A DNA stretch of 64,000 bases, from the NCBI RefSeq assembly GCF_004361815.1, contig NZ_SNWA01000002.1:2976001-3040000 (forward strand), in the 5' to 3' direction. Below, in pieces: positions 36,617-46,391 of the stretch. The stretch's first letter is position 1. Each line of letters starts with the position of its first letter. Position numbers and translations under genes: made by a program. Below the pieces are notes generated by a model. The model worked only from the letters and a program-made list of their open reading frames with translations. It made no database searches and had not been told where the DNA came from. This stretch comes from Paraburkholderia sp. BL10I2N1. Lineage in GTDB: Bacteria > Pseudomonadota > Gammaproteobacteria > Burkholderiales > Burkholderiaceae.

Positions 36617-39600
36617 ATGAACATATCAAAGTTTTTCATCGACCGGCCCATCTTCGCGGGTGTGCTATCGGTCCTGATCCTGCTGGCGGGCGTGATCTCG
36701 CTCTTCCAGTTGCCGATCTCCGAATACCCGGAAGTCGTGCCGCCATCGGTCGTCGTGCACGCGCAGTATCCGGGCGCCAATCCGAAGGTGATCGCAGAAG
36801 CAGTGGCTTCGCCGCTCGAAGAGCAGATCAACGGCGTCGAAAACATGCTGTACATGCAGTCGCAGGCCAATAGCGACGGCAATCTGACGCTGACGGTCAC
36901 GTTCAAGCTTGGCACCAATCCCGACCTCGCGACGCAACTGGTGCAGAACCGCGTGAACCAGGCGCTGCCGCGCCTGCCGGAAGACGTGCAGCGTCTTGGC
37001 GTGACCACGATCAAGAGTTCGCCGACGCTGACGATGGTGGTCCACCTGATCTCGCCGAACAACCAGTACGACATGACGTACCTGCGCAACTACGCGCTCC
37101 TGAACGTGAAGGACCGTCTCGAGCGGATCCAGGGCGTGGGCCAGGTGCAGCTGTGGGGTGCGGGTGACTATGCGATGCGCGTGTGGCTCGATCCGCAAAA
37201 GGTGGCGCAGCGCAACCTGACCGCGACCGAGGTCGTCAACGCGATCCGCGAGCAGAACATCCAGGTTGCGGCCGGCCAGGTCGGCGCCTCGCCTTCCGTG
37301 CCGGGCACGCCGCTGCAGTTGTCGGTGAATGCGCGCGGGCGTCTGACGACCGAAAGCGAATTCGGCGACATCATCGTCAAGACCGCGCCGGATGGCGGCG
37401 TCACGTACCTGCGCGACCTTGGACGCATCGAGCTTGCCGCTTCGGAATACGGACTGCGTTCGCTGCTCGACAACAAGCCGGCGGTCGCGCTCGCGATCAA
37501 CCAGGCTCCGGGAGCGAACTCGCTCGCGATCTCCGACGAAGTCCGCAAGCAGATGAAGGAACTGCATGAGGACATGCCGGCGGGCGTCGACTACAAGATC
37601 GTTTATGACCCGACGCAGTTCGTGCGCTCGAGTATCGAGGCGGTGGTGCATACGCTGCTCGAAGCGATCGCGCTCGTCGTGATCGTGGTGATCGTGTTCC
37701 TGCAGACGTGGCGTGCGTCGATCATCCCGCTGATTGCGGTGCCGGTGTCGATTGTCGGGACGTTCTCGCTGCTGCTCGCGTTCGGTTTCTCGATCAACGC
37801 GCTGTCGCTGTTCGGAATGGTGCTGGCGATCGGGATCGTGGTCGACGATGCCATTGTGGTCGTCGAAAACGTCGAGCGGAACATCGAAAGCGGGCTCAGT
37901 GCGCGCGATGCAACCTACAAGGCGATGCAGGAGGTAAGCGGGCCGATCATCGCGATCGCGCTGACGCTGGTCGCCGTGTTCGTTCCGCTCGCGTTCATGA
38001 GCGGTCTCACGGGCCAGTTCTACAAGCAGTTCGCGATGACCATCGCGATCTCGACGGTGATTTCGGCATTCAACTCGCTGACGCTTTCGCCTGCCCTGTC
38101 GGCGATGCTGCTGCGCGGCCATGGCGAGAAGGAAGACTGGTTGACGCGTGTGATGAATCGCGTGCTCGGCCCCTTCTTCAGGGGCTTCAACAAGGTGTTC
38201 CATCGCGGTTCTGAAGCTTATGGTCGCGGTGTGAAGGGCGTGCTGGGCCGCAAGGGCGCGATGCTCGTGGTCTATGCGGTGCTGCTCGGTGCGACGGCGT
38301 TCGTGTCGCACATCGTGCCTGGCGGCTTCGTGCCCGCGCAGGACAAGGAGTATCTGATCGCGTTTGCCCAGTTGCCGAACGGCGCGTCGCTCGATCGCAC
38401 CGAAAATGTGATCCGCGATATGAGCGACATCGCGCTGAAGCAGCCAGGGGTCGAGAGCGCGGTTGCGTTCCCGGGGCTGTCGGTGAACGGCTTCACGAAC
38501 AGTTCCAGCGCGGGCATCGTGTTCGTCACGCTCAAGCCGTTCGCTGAGCGCGGCAGCAAGGCACTCTCCGCAGGCGCTATCGCGGGGGCATTGAACCAGA
38601 AGTACGGCGCCATCAAGGACTCGTTCGTCGCGGTGTTCCCGCCGCCGCCGGTGCTGGGCCTCGGCACGCTCGGAGGGTTCAAGCTCCAGCTTGAGGATCA
38701 CGGCGCGCTCGGGTACGCGGAACTGAACAAGGCAACCGAAGCGTTCATCAAACGCGCCTCGGCCGCGCCTGAACTCGGCCCGACCTTCTCGAGCTACCAG
38801 ATCAACGTGCCGCAACTGAACGTCGACCTGGACCGCGTGAAGGCGAAACAGCTCGGCGTGCCAGTGACGGATGTGTTCGACACGATGCAGATCTATCTCG
38901 GCTCGCAGTACGTGAACGACTTCAACCGCTTTGGCCGCGTGTATCAGGTGCGGGTGCAGGCTGACGCGCCGTTCCGTCAACGCGCGGACGACATCATGCA
39001 ACTGAAGACGCGCAATGCCGCCGGTGAAATGGTGCCGCTGTCGTCGCTCGTCACGGTCACGCCGACGTACGGCCCGGAAATGGTGGTGCGCTACAACGGC
39101 TACACGGCGGCCGACATCAACGGCGGTCCGGCACCGGGCTACTCGTCGGGTCAGGCACAGGCTGCGGCCGAACGTATCGCGGCGGAAACCTTGCCGCGCG
39201 GCGTCAAGTTCGAATGGACCGACCTCACGTACCAGCAGATCCTCGCAGGCAACGCCGGCTTGTGGGTGTTCCCGATCAGCGTGCTGCTCGTGTTCCTCGT
39301 GCTGGCCGCGCTGTATGAAAGCCTGACGCTGCCGCTGGCGGTGATCCTGATCGTGCCGATGAGCGTGCTGTCCGCGCTGACCGGCGTGTGGCTCACGCAG
39401 GGCGACAACAACATCTTCACGCAGATCGGCCTGATGGTGCTGGTGGGGCTGGCCTCGAAGAACGCGATCCTGATCGTCGAGTTCGCCCGTGAACTGGAAC
39501 ACGATGGCCACACGCCGCTGTCCGCCGCGATCGAGGCAAGCCGCATGCGGTTGCGTCCAATCCTGATGACGTCGATCGCCTTCATCATGGGTGTGGTGCC

Positions 39601-39811
39601 GCTGGTGCTGTCGTCGGGTGCCGGTTCGGAAATGCGTCACGCGATGGGCATCGCAGTGTTCTTCGGGATGCTGGGCGTCACGCTGTTCGGCCTGATGTTG
39701 ACGCCGGTCTTCTACGTCGTGCTGCGCACGCTGGCAGGCGGAACGATACATGTGGCACAAAAAGATGCGCCGCACTACACCGGCGGCGGCATGCCGGCGG
39801 CGGACGCCTGA
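36617..39811 (+). CDS. ceoB: RND multidrug efflux pump (CeoB/BpeF/MexF-like)
   Basis: This is a 1064-residue HAE1-type RND transporter of typical length. It starts MNISKFFIDRPIFAGVLS, with two sets of helices and large periplasmic loops. The proton-relay aspartates are in GIVVDDAIVVVENVERN near residues 414-415, and the paired region in the second half reads LMVLVGLASKNAILIVEFAR near 940. The closest known group is MexF/CeoB, which exports chloramphenicol, trimethoprim and fluoroquinolones; substrates here are inferred. It forms a trimer in the inner membrane and works with CeoA and OpcM. Confidence 0.93.
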   Translation: MNISKFFIDRPIFAGVLSVLILLAGVISLFQLPISEYPEVVPPSVVVHAQYPGANPKVIAEAVASPLEEQINGVENMLYMQSQANSDGNLTLTVTFKLGTNPDLATQLVQNRVNQALPRLPEDVQRLGVTTIKSSPTLTMVVHLISPNNQYDMTYLRNYALLNVKDRLERIQGVGQVQLWGAGDYAMRVWLDPQKVAQRNLTATEVVNAIREQNIQVAAGQVGASPSVPGTPLQLSVNARGRLTTESEFGDIIVKTAPDGGVTYLRDLGRIELAASEYGLRSLLDNKPAVALAINQAPGANSLAISDEVRKQMKELHEDMPAGVDYKIVYDPTQFVRSSIEAVVHTLLEAIALVVIVVIVFLQTWRASIIPLIAVPVSIVGTFSLLLAFGFSINALSLFGMVLAIGIVVDDAIVVVENVERNIESGLSARDATYKAMQEVSGPIIAIALTLVAVFVPLAFMSGLTGQFYKQFAMTIAISTVISAFNSLTLSPALSAMLLRGHGEKEDWLTRVMNRVLGPFFRGFNKVFHRGSEAYGRGVKGVLGRKGAMLVVYAVLLGATAFVSHIVPGGFVPAQDKEYLIAFAQLPNGASLDRTENVIRDMSDIALKQPGVESAVAFPGLSVNGFTNSSSAGIVFVTLKPFAERGSKALSAGAIAGALNQKYGAIKDSFVAVFPPPPVLGLGTLGGFKLQLEDHGALGYAELNKATEAFIKRASAAPELGPTFSSYQINVPQLNVDLDRVKAKQLGVPVTDVFDTMQIYLGSQYVNDFNRFGRVYQVRVQADAPFRQRADDIMQLKTRNAAGEMVPLSSLVTVTPTYGPEMVVRYNGYTAADINGGPAPGYSSGQAQAAAERIAAETLPRGVKFEWTDLTYQQILAGNAGLWVFPISVLLVFLVLAALYESLTLPLAVILIVPMSVLSALTGVWLTQGDNNIFTQIGLMVLVGLASKNAILIVEFARELEHDGHTPLSAAIEASRMRLRPILMTSIAFIMGVVPLVLSSGAGSEMRHAMGIAVFFGMLGVTLFGLMLTPVFYVVLRTLAGGTIHVAQKDAPHYTGGGMPAADA

Positions 39812-39824
39812 GGGAGAAAAAGAA

Positions 39825-41351
39825 ATGAAACGGTTTGAATCCATGCGCGGGTGGGGCCGCGCGGCAGCAAGCGGGCTGTTGTTCATGTTGCTGGCGGCCT
39901 GCTCGGTCGAGCCGACCTACAAACGTCCCGATGCACCCGTACCGGCGGCGTTCAAGGAAGCGCCGGTCATCGACGCGAAGGATGCGGGGACGTGGATGCC
40001 GGCGCAGCCCGCCGACGACGCGCACCGCGGCGAATGGTGGACGGTGTTCGGCGACGCGACGCTCAACGATCTGGAGAAGCAGGCTGCGGCGGCCAACCAG
40101 GACCTGAAGGCAGCAGCGGCGCGCGTGCAGCAGTCGCGCGCGTTGCAGCAGTCCGCGAGGGCGGCGTGGTTCCCATCGATCGATGCGGGGTTCGGGCCGA
40201 CGCGTGAGCGTCTCTCGCCGGCATCGCAGGGCCTGCCGCAGAACGCGGATGTGCCGACGCAGACGCTCTGGCGCGCGCAGGGCACCGTCGCGTACGAGGC
40301 GGACCTGTTCGGTCGCGTCAGTTCGAACGTCAACGCAGCACGCGCCGATGCGCAACAAAGCGAGGCGCTGTTCCGCTCGGTGCAGCTTGCCTTGCAGGCG
40401 GATGTGGCGCAGAACTACTTCCAGCTGCGCGAGCTCGACACGGATCAGGATCTGTACCGTCGCACGGTGGCGCTGCGCGAGGATACGCTGAAGCTCGTCC
40501 AGCAGCGCTTCAAGGAAGGCGATATCAGCGAACTCGACGTATCGCGGTCGAAGAACGAACTGGCGAGCGCCCGTGCCGATGCAGTGGGTGTCGCGCGGCA
40601 GCGGGCGGCATCCGAGCATAGCCTTGCGATTCTGCTCGGCAAGGCGCCGGCGGACTTCTCGTTCCCCGAAACGCCGCTTGCACTCGTGACGGCGCGTGTG
40701 CCTGCTGGATTGCCGTCCGCGCTGCTCGAACGCCGGCCCGATATCGCGGCAGCCGAGCGTGCGATGGCGGCGGCGAATGCGCGCGTCGGTCTTGCGAAGT
40801 CGGCGTTCTTCCCGAAGCTCGATATCACCGGCGCGTTCGGGTTTGAGTCGGCGACGCTCGGCGACCTCTTCATGTGGTCGAGCCGTGCGTTCCTGCTCGG
40901 GCCGTTTGCAGGCACGGCGCTGACCGTGCCGATTTTCGATGGTGGCCGTCGTCAGGCCGGGCTCGATCAGGCGCGCGCGAAGTATGACGAAGATGTCGCG
41001 CAGTATCGTCAGCAGGTGCTCGTGGCGTTCCGCGAAGTCGAGGACAATCTGGCCGACCTGCGGCTGCTCGACGACCAGATGCGTGAGCAGAACGATGCGG
41101 TGAACGCGTCGGAGCGCGCGGCGCATCTGTCGCGCACCCAGTATCAGGAAGGGCAGGTGAGCTATCTCGACGTGATCGACGGCGAGCGGCAGGTGCTGCT
41201 GTCGCAACTGCAGGCGAGCCATCTTGCGGGCACGCAGGCGGTGTCGACGGTCAACCTGATTCGCGCGCTTGGCGGCGGTTGGGGCGACGTGAAGCCTGAC
41301 GCGAACTCCGACCAGGCAGCAAACGGGACGCAGCAGGTCGCGAAGCAATAG
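39825..41351 (+). CDS. opcM: Outer-membrane efflux channel lipoprotein (OpcM/OprN-like)
   Basis: This 508-residue protein of the NodT/OprM family has a lipoprotein signal with the lipobox LLAACS (Cys near 25). The paired OEP domains contain LKAAAARVQQSRALQQSARA near 95 and LVQQRFKEGDISELDVSRSK near 223. A second copy of the same type reads QYQEGQVSYLDVIDGERQ near 440. It forms the trimeric outer-membrane duct of the pump. It starts 13 bases after the pump stop, behind AGGGAG. A strong hairpin follows the stop. Confidence 0.92.
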   Translation: MKRFESMRGWGRAAASGLLFMLLAACSVEPTYKRPDAPVPAAFKEAPVIDAKDAGTWMPAQPADDAHRGEWWTVFGDATLNDLEKQAAAANQDLKAAAARVQQSRALQQSARAAWFPSIDAGFGPTRERLSPASQGLPQNADVPTQTLWRAQGTVAYEADLFGRVSSNVNAARADAQQSEALFRSVQLALQADVAQNYFQLRELDTDQDLYRRTVALREDTLKLVQQRFKEGDISELDVSRSKNELASARADAVGVARQRAASEHSLAILLGKAPADFSFPETPLALVTARVPAGLPSALLERRPDIAAAERAMAAANARVGLAKSAFFPKLDITGAFGFESATLGDLFMWSSRAFLLGPFAGTALTVPIFDGGRRQAGLDQARAKYDEDVAQYRQQVLVAFREVEDNLADLRLLDDQMREQNDAVNASERAAHLSRTQYQEGQVSYLDVIDGERQVLLSQLQASHLAGTQAVSTVNLIRALGGGWGDVKPDANSDQAANGTQQVAKQ

Positions 41352-41376
41352 ACCTTGCCTCGCGTTATGCGGTAAA

Positions 41377-41409
41377 GCGACAGGCTGGACGGTTCGTCCA
41401 GCCTGTCGC
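41377..41409 (+). terminator. Terminator-like hairpin after the efflux operon
   Basis: A perfect 14-base stem GCGACAGGCTGGAC / GTCCAGCCTGTCGC with a 5-base loop starts 25 bases after the opcM stop. Only a short T-rich stretch (CGTTTC) follows. Confidence 0.7.
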
Positions 41410-41710
41410 CGTTTCAATGCATTGAAAGCAGCAGTCGTTTTGCCGGTCGTCGCTCGCACGGCCCGAACCACGTACGCCGGCAGGACTGGCTCAGCGCCAA
41501 AGAAAGTGCGCAGGTCGCGCTCGCGACGTCCAAGGCGAAAATCCTCGCGCACCGCGCGCGTCCACACGCTGCACGACCCTCTCGACTACCGATTGCGCGA
41601 CGTCGGCCGCTACGCGCTCAACGGGACATTGCCGGACGTTTCTTTGTACACTTGAGGTCGCCTGCAACGCCAGCTGGCAGGCGTTCCATCCCCCTCGAGA
41701 GACGACCGGC
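41410..41710. other. Region upstream of mntH without a supported gene
   Basis: These 301 bases between the efflux terminator and the metal transporter gene hold no convincing gene. A frame at 41422-41655 is rich in Arg and Ser and looks like a chance reading. The mntH promoter is presumably here. Confidence 0.5.
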
Positions 41711-43039
41711 TTGCCATTCAAACTACCCACCACTGCTACCGCGCCGTTCTGCCCGTCCGAGGTCAAGGGCTCAGTGTTCGTACCGCAAGGCGCGCCCTTC
41801 TGGAAGAAGATCCTTCAGTTCGCGGGCCCGGGCCTGCTGATTTCGATCGGCTACATGGACCCGGGCAACTGGGCGACTGACATCGAGGCCGGCTCCCGCT
41901 ACGGTTACAACCTGCTGTTCGTGGTGATGCTGTCGAGCCTCGCGGCTATGGTGCTGCAGTGCCTGTGCATGCGGCTTGGCATCGTGACAGGGCAGGATCT
42001 GGCGATGCTGTCGCGCGCGCGTTATTCGCCCAATGTCGCGCGGGTGCAATGGTTTCTGGCGGAGATATCGATTGTCGCGTGCGATCTCGCTGAAGTGCTG
42101 GGCGGTGCGCTGGCGTTTCACCTGCTGCTGGGTTGCTCGCTGACCACCGGCGTGATCCTGACGGCGTTCGACACGCTGATCGTGCTCGGTTTGCAGGGCA
42201 AGAATTTCCGCTCCCTCGAAGCAATCATTCTCGGCCTGATCGCCACGATCGGACTTGGCTATATCGTCCAGCTCATTCTCGTGAAGCCGCACTGGCCGGC
42301 GGTCGCGCAGGGGCTCATTCCGTCCTGGCACGCAGTCGGCGAGCGCGAACCGCTGTATCTGGCGATCGGCATCCTCGGCGCCACCGTCATGCCGCACAAC
42401 TTGTATCTGCATTCGTCGATAGTCCAGACGCGCGTGGTGAAGCGCGACAAGCCGAGCATCGCGTCGGCGATCGGGCTGTCGCGGATCGATACGATCGTTT
42501 CGCTGCTGCTCGCAATGCTGATCAACGCAGCAATCCTGATTCTCGCCGCCGCGGCGTTCAATGCGACCGGCCACAATCAGGTCACCGAGATCGAGGACGC
42601 CTACAAGCTGCTCACGCCGATCGTCGGCGGCGGCCTGGCCGCAGTGCTGTTTGCCGTCACGCTGCTGGCGTCGGGACAGAGTTCGACGTTCACCGGCACC
42701 GTGGCGGGGCAGGTCATCATGGAAGGATTCCTGAACCTGAAGATTCCCTGCTGGCAGCGCCGCTTCATCACGCGTGCGCTGGCGTTGATACCCGCGTTGA
42801 TCGGTGTGTCGATGTTGGGCAACGGTGCGGTGGGCACACTGCTGGTGGCAAGCCAGGTGGCGCTGAGCCTGCAACTGCCGTTCGCGCTCTATCCGCTGAT
42901 CCGTATGACGAACGATCGCAACCTGATGGGCGACTTTGCCAACCGGTTGCCGACAAGGCTGCTCGCCTGGATGCTCTTCGGCGTGATCAGCGCGGCGAAC
43001 CTGTGGCTCGTGGCGCAGACATTCGGATTGTTCAGTTAA
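41711..43039 (+). CDS. mntH: NRAMP-family divalent metal (Mn2+/Fe2+) transporter
   Basis: This is a 442-residue inner-membrane protein with about eleven helices. The metal-binding motif of helix 1 is present in SIGYMDPGNWATDIEAGSRY (DPGNW), and the helix 6 motif ATVMPHNLYLHSS (MPHN) near residue 229. The signature loop GQSSTFTGTVAGQVIMEGFL near 322 is also typical. It imports Mn2+ or Fe2+ with protons. The start is TTG at 41711, with GAGAG about 10 bases upstream; other in-frame starts would cut into the conserved first helix. Confidence 0.92.
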   Translation: MPFKLPTTATAPFCPSEVKGSVFVPQGAPFWKKILQFAGPGLLISIGYMDPGNWATDIEAGSRYGYNLLFVVMLSSLAAMVLQCLCMRLGIVTGQDLAMLSRARYSPNVARVQWFLAEISIVACDLAEVLGGALAFHLLLGCSLTTGVILTAFDTLIVLGLQGKNFRSLEAIILGLIATIGLGYIVQLILVKPHWPAVAQGLIPSWHAVGEREPLYLAIGILGATVMPHNLYLHSSIVQTRVVKRDKPSIASAIGLSRIDTIVSLLLAMLINAAILILAAAAFNATGHNQVTEIEDAYKLLTPIVGGGLAAVLFAVTLLASGQSSTFTGTVAGQVIMEGFLNLKIPCWQRRFITRALALIPALIGVSMLGNGAVGTLLVASQVALSLQLPFALYPLIRMTNDRNLMGDFANRLPTRLLAWMLFGVISAANLWLVAQTFGLFS

Positions 43040-43085
43040 TTTTGGGGAGAAGCGGATACGTCCCGCCTGGAACGTCTGGAGGGCA

Positions 43086-43106
43086 AGCCGGCAAGTCGCG
43101 CCGGCT
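43086..43106. terminator. Hairpin between convergent mntH and flhC
   Basis: AGCCGGC and GCCGGCT form a 7-base stem with a 7-base loop in the 118-base gap between the converging genes. There is no U-tract. Confidence 0.35.
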
Positions 43107-43157
43107 CATTTGACAAACGCGGGTGACAAACTCAGATGAAGCTTCGGATGATGAAGC

Positions 43158-43721
43158 TCAAGCCGCTTCGGCGACCTGCAATGCTTCCTGCTTCGCGGCA
43201 GCCGCGGCCTTTTTCGTCTTGCCAGCGCGAGACGGCGGCTGGCAGGCGCCACACACGACATTGCGCTGCAGATCGTGCCGGTGCGCCACAAACTTGCCGC
43301 TGCAACGGCAGCAAGGCGTGAGTTGCAGGATATCGGCGTCGAAGAAACGCACGAGGGTCCACGCGCGCGTCAGATCCAGTACCGGATCCGTATCGCTGTG
43401 CTGGCAATGCTCCAGATACAGGCGATAGCCCTTCGTCAGCGCATCAAGATGCGAGCAACGCGCTTCCTTCTTCAGGAATAGATAGGTGTTATAGAACAAT
43501 GAAGCGTGAATGTTCGCGAGCCAGGTCATGTACCAGTCGGCCGAGAAGGGCAGCATGCCCTTCGGCGGCGATACGCCCTTGACCTCGCGATACAGGCGGA
43601 TCATGCGGTCGCGCGAAAGCGTCAGTTCACTTTCGAGCACCTGCATGCGCGCGCCGAGTTCGATCAGCGCGATGGCGCGGAATACTTCCTGTGCGTCTTC
43701 CGTCAGGCTTCGCTTGAGCAT
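43158..43721 (-). CDS. flhC: Flagellar master regulator subunit FlhC
   Basis: The protein has 187 residues from the ATG at 43721, which is 12 bases after the flhD stop and preceded by AAGGTGA. A GTG three codons earlier is an alternative start. FlhC features are visible: LELTLSRDRMIRLYREVKGV-like DNA-binding helices near 33-50 (here SELTLSRDRMIRLYREVKG), GMLPFSADWYMTW, and the zinc site of four cysteines in CCRCSGKFVAHRH and VVCGACQ near 137-163. FlhD4C2 activates the class II flagellar operons. No flagellar structural gene lies in the window. Confidence 0.93.
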   Translation of the reverse strand: MLKRSLTEDAQEVFRAIALIELGARMQVLESELTLSRDRMIRLYREVKGVSPPKGMLPFSADWYMTWLANIHASLFYNTYLFLKKEARCSHLDALTKGYRLYLEHCQHSDTDPVLDLTRAWTLVRFFDADILQLTPCCRCSGKFVAHRHDLQRNVVCGACQPPSRAGKTKKAAAAAKQEALQVAEAA

Positions 43722-43733
43722 CGCTGTCACCTT

Positions 43734-44054
43734 TTATGCGAACTGCTCTGCGGGCTGTCCTGCAAGCAGGATAGCCGCGTGGGTCGGCGCTACTTCCGCG
43801 TGTTTCGCGGTTTGCGTCAACGCCGACAGCATCGTGTGGTCATTGAAGCGGAAGAAGCATAAAAGCTGATCGGAAGCGGCCAGCTTGACGATCTGCGCGA
43901 GCGACAGACCGGCAAGCAGATCGGCCAGTTCCGACGACAGTCCCAACCGGAACATCCCGACTGGCTTGTCCTCGCGCAACATACGTTGCGCAAGCATGAT
44001 GTAAGACAAATTGATCTCGCGGATTGAATCCAGCGTCTCGCTGCTGCGGTCCAT
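43734..44054 (-). CDS. flhD: Flagellar master regulator subunit FlhD
   Basis: This is a 106-residue, all-helical FlhD with IREINLSYIMLAQRMLREDK near 11-30, which matches the dimer core of the family, and FRFNDHTMLSALTQ near 68. It forms the FlhD4C2 complex with the product of the next gene, 12 bases downstream. A long upstream region with several dyads (44161-44550) probably carries the control signals for flagellar entry. Confidence 0.92.
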   Translation of the reverse strand: MDRSSETLDSIREINLSYIMLAQRMLREDKPVGMFRLGLSSELADLLAGLSLAQIVKLAASDQLLCFFRFNDHTMLSALTQTAKHAEVAPTHAAILLAGQPAEQFA

Positions 44055-44875
44055 TTTTCAGTTTTCCGAAGCCCCGATCTATCTATATGCCGGCTTTTTG
44101 CCGTTATCTTTTTTGCCCCGCCGGACACTGAAGATCTCCGGCGTCATCGAATCTTTGATACAAGGTGTTACATCTAGTAACACCTTGGAGCGAATTGTAT
44201 GAACACAGATTGCGGAAAGCAATCCCTTTCATAAAAAATATCTCAAAAAACCACACTCGATTTCGGTAATGTTTTCATCCAATTGAAACAGTCGAGGTTA
44301 AGGCTTTTTTTTGCCAGGAGGAATTCCAGTAGCTGGTCGCAAAGCCTTACCAGGCGGAGTATTATGGTAATCCATAGGGAGTGTGAAAGAAATTCGGGCG
44401 GGAACAGGGAAGACAGAGAACAGAAGAGAACTGAAAGATAAGCTGAAATGGCTTACGGTAAAAAATACGGGCTCTGTTGGCGGGTTCCGCTGATGTAATT
44501 TGTTACGCCTGCTTTTAGTCAGATGTTACAAACCAAGGGGAATTTGTAACGGCTGGAAACTGGCCGGGCGCGAGCGCTCCATGTTCAGGCCAGACGTAAG
44601 CTGCGGCGGGTGCCGGTTATGTTGACGATGAATGCGGCGACGAGTCCCTTACCAGCTGTGCAGGCTGCCTGACACGTTCCCGCTGAAACTGGAGTCATTG
44701 ACAACCCTGGACGAGACGCTCGCCGCAGCGGGACAAAAGGCCAGCCGCCATTGTGGCAACCAGTGAGTGGGCGGGGACGCGGCTGACCGGTGGGTACAGG
44801 TCGGCGAGGGCGGCGGCGGTTATCGCTCGACACGCGATATAGATGGCTGCGCACGTTGTGGCAACCGCCTCGACT
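44055..44875 (-). promoter_or_regulatory. flhDC upstream region with GTTAC/GTAAC dyads
   Basis: No gene is supported in these 821 bases, which are AT-rich up to about 44560. Three dyads share the half-site GTTAC/GTAAC. CAAGGTGTTAC-ATCTA-GTAACACCTTG (44161-44187) is perfect with 11-base arms. GTAA-TTTG-TTAC lies at 44495-44506. GTTACAAA with TTTGTAAC and a 10-base spacer lies at 44525-44550. Repetition of one half-site suggests binding sites of one regulator acting on flhDC; its identity is not known. Confidence 0.5.
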
Positions 44876-45706
44876 TCACTGCGCGTCGTGGAAAATCACG
44901 CCCAGCGTGTGTCGATGGCCGGAACGTAGCCGGCTCACGGCGTGACGCAGCTTGACGCGGTAAGGTCCGCGCGTGCCCTGCACAGGGCGATCGTTCACTG
45001 CAAAGATAACCGCATCGCCCTTGCCCAGAGGGACGACCTCTGCGCGCGACTGCATGCGCGGACGTTGCTCGGTCAACACGAACTCGCCGCCTGTGAATTC
45101 CTCACCCGGCGCTGACAGCAGGATCGCGATCTGGAGCGGAAACACGTGCTCGCCGTAAAGATCCTGATGCAGGCAGTTGTAGTCGTCCTTGCCGTACTGG
45201 AGGATTAGCGGAGTCGGACGTAGCTGGCCGGCTTCGTGGCAGCGGCGCAGGAAGGCGTCGTGCGCCGCTGGATAGCGCACGTCGATGTGCATGGCCGCGT
45301 TCCAGCGGTTCGCCACCGGCGCCAGATGCGGATAGAGCGCCGTACGCAGGCCGCCGACGATGTCCGGAAGCGGATACGCGTAGTACCTGTATTCGCCACG
45401 TCCGAAGCCGTGGCGCGCCATGACGACACGGCTGCGATAGAGTTCGTCGCGGCCATAGAGGGCGGTCAGCGCATCGCATTCGGCCGATGTGAGGAGGTTC
45501 GCGATGGTGGCGCAACCGTGGCTATCCAGTTCTTCCTCGGCACGCGCCCAGTCGATCGCATCGACACGCTGCGCAACGGATCCCGCCGTGGCGAACGGGT
45601 ACGTTTCGCGTGTCGCGTGGTGCACACGCGGTGTGGCACTTCGTGTAGCGATGGCTGCCGGCGGCTCGAGGTCGCTCGCGGGCTCAAACAGCGCCGTCTG
45701 ATTCAT
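44876..45706 (-). CDS. 2OG-Fe(II) oxygenase family protein (PF09859-like)
   Basis: This is a 276-residue protein. The iron ligands are in NCLHQDLYGEHVFPLQ (HxD near 178-180) and the distal His and Arg are in GPYRVKLRHAVSRLRSGHRH near 250-265. The region ILLSAPGEEFTGGEFVLTEQ near 195 is a strong match to the family annotated in Pfam as an oxygenase proposed to repair alkylated DNA; this activity has not been shown for it here. It starts MNQTALFEP with GGAG 6 bases before the ATG. No ada, alkA or alkB gene is nearby in the window. Confidence 0.8.
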   Translation of the reverse strand: MNQTALFEPASDLEPPAAIATRSATPRVHHATRETYPFATAGSVAQRVDAIDWARAEEELDSHGCATIANLLTSAECDALTALYGRDELYRSRVVMARHGFGRGEYRYYAYPLPDIVGGLRTALYPHLAPVANRWNAAMHIDVRYPAAHDAFLRRCHEAGQLRPTPLILQYGKDDYNCLHQDLYGEHVFPLQIAILLSAPGEEFTGGEFVLTEQRPRMQSRAEVVPLGKGDAVIFAVNDRPVQGTRGPYRVKLRHAVSRLRSGHRHTLGVIFHDAQ

Positions 45707-45803
45707 TTCCTGCTCCAGTGAGGGTAACCGATGAGGTTCAGTCTACGGAGTCGCGGGGCGCTTGACACTCCAGGTCTTGCGGTCCAATCCGGTGTGTTTC
45801 ACT

Positions 45804-46340
45804 TCACAGATGACGTGCCATGTAGTCGGCGTCGTACAGGACGCCGTCGATGCACATCGCCCCGATTTCCCGCCCGTACGTGCGGAAGCCGAACGATTCG
45901 TACAGCCGCCGCGTCGTCTCGTTCGTACTCGCCACGACAAGCTGGATCTGCTGCAGGCCTTCCATCCGCTGGGCCCGCACGAACAGTTCGGAGAGCAGCG
46001 CGCGTCCGACACCGCGTCCCGAGGCCTCCGGCGAGACGTACATGCCGCCTGCGGACGCCTTGTGGCGCTTCTTGATTCGTTGTGCGCGAAAAAGCCCGAC
46101 AATGCCGACGAGCGGACCGCCTGCGCCGGCAAACGCACCCAGCAGAAAGTCGCCTTCGTCGGTGCGCGTGCCCTGCAACGTCGCGTCGTGCAGCGACGGC
46201 CCTCGTTGCAGGGCTTCGTCGTAGCTCGTTGCAAACGCTTCGGGATGTGCTTTCAGGCCTTGCAGACGAAGCGTGAAATACGCGTCGCGGTCGTCAGGGC
46301 CGAGTTGCCTGACGAGGATGTCGTTGCCTTGATCAGCCAC
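45804..46340 (-). CDS. GNAT-family N-acetyltransferase
   Basis: This 178-residue single-domain acetyltransferase has the acetyl-CoA loop of motif A in YVSPEASGRGVGRALLSELF near 100-119 and the C-terminal ETTRRLYESFGFRTYGRE near 143, a common GNAT ending. The start is GTG at 46340 behind GGGGGA. The acceptor substrate is unknown. It lies between an oxygenase gene and an XRE regulator gene on the same strand, with no sign of coupling. Confidence 0.82.
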   Translation of the reverse strand: MADQGNDILVRQLGPDDRDAYFTLRLQGLKAHPEAFATSYDEALQRGPSLHDATLQGTRTDEGDFLLGAFAGAGGPLVGIVGLFRAQRIKKRHKASAGGMYVSPEASGRGVGRALLSELFVRAQRMEGLQQIQLVVASTNETTRRLYESFGFRTYGREIGAMCIDGVLYDADYMARHL

Positions 46341-46391
46341 CGCTGTCCCCCATGCTGGTTGTTTCCCTGCATGGTAGCTGATGGTGACGGC

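Noticed and set aside
36665..39886. A minus-strand open frame of more than 1000 codons
   Set aside because: It lies fully opposite the RND pump gene and is rich in Arg, His and Gln, as expected from codon bias in GC-rich DNA. The pump has clear homology; this has none.
41422..41655. Small gene between the efflux operon and mntH
   Set aside because: The reading is Arg/Ser-rich, with no ribosome site or homology.
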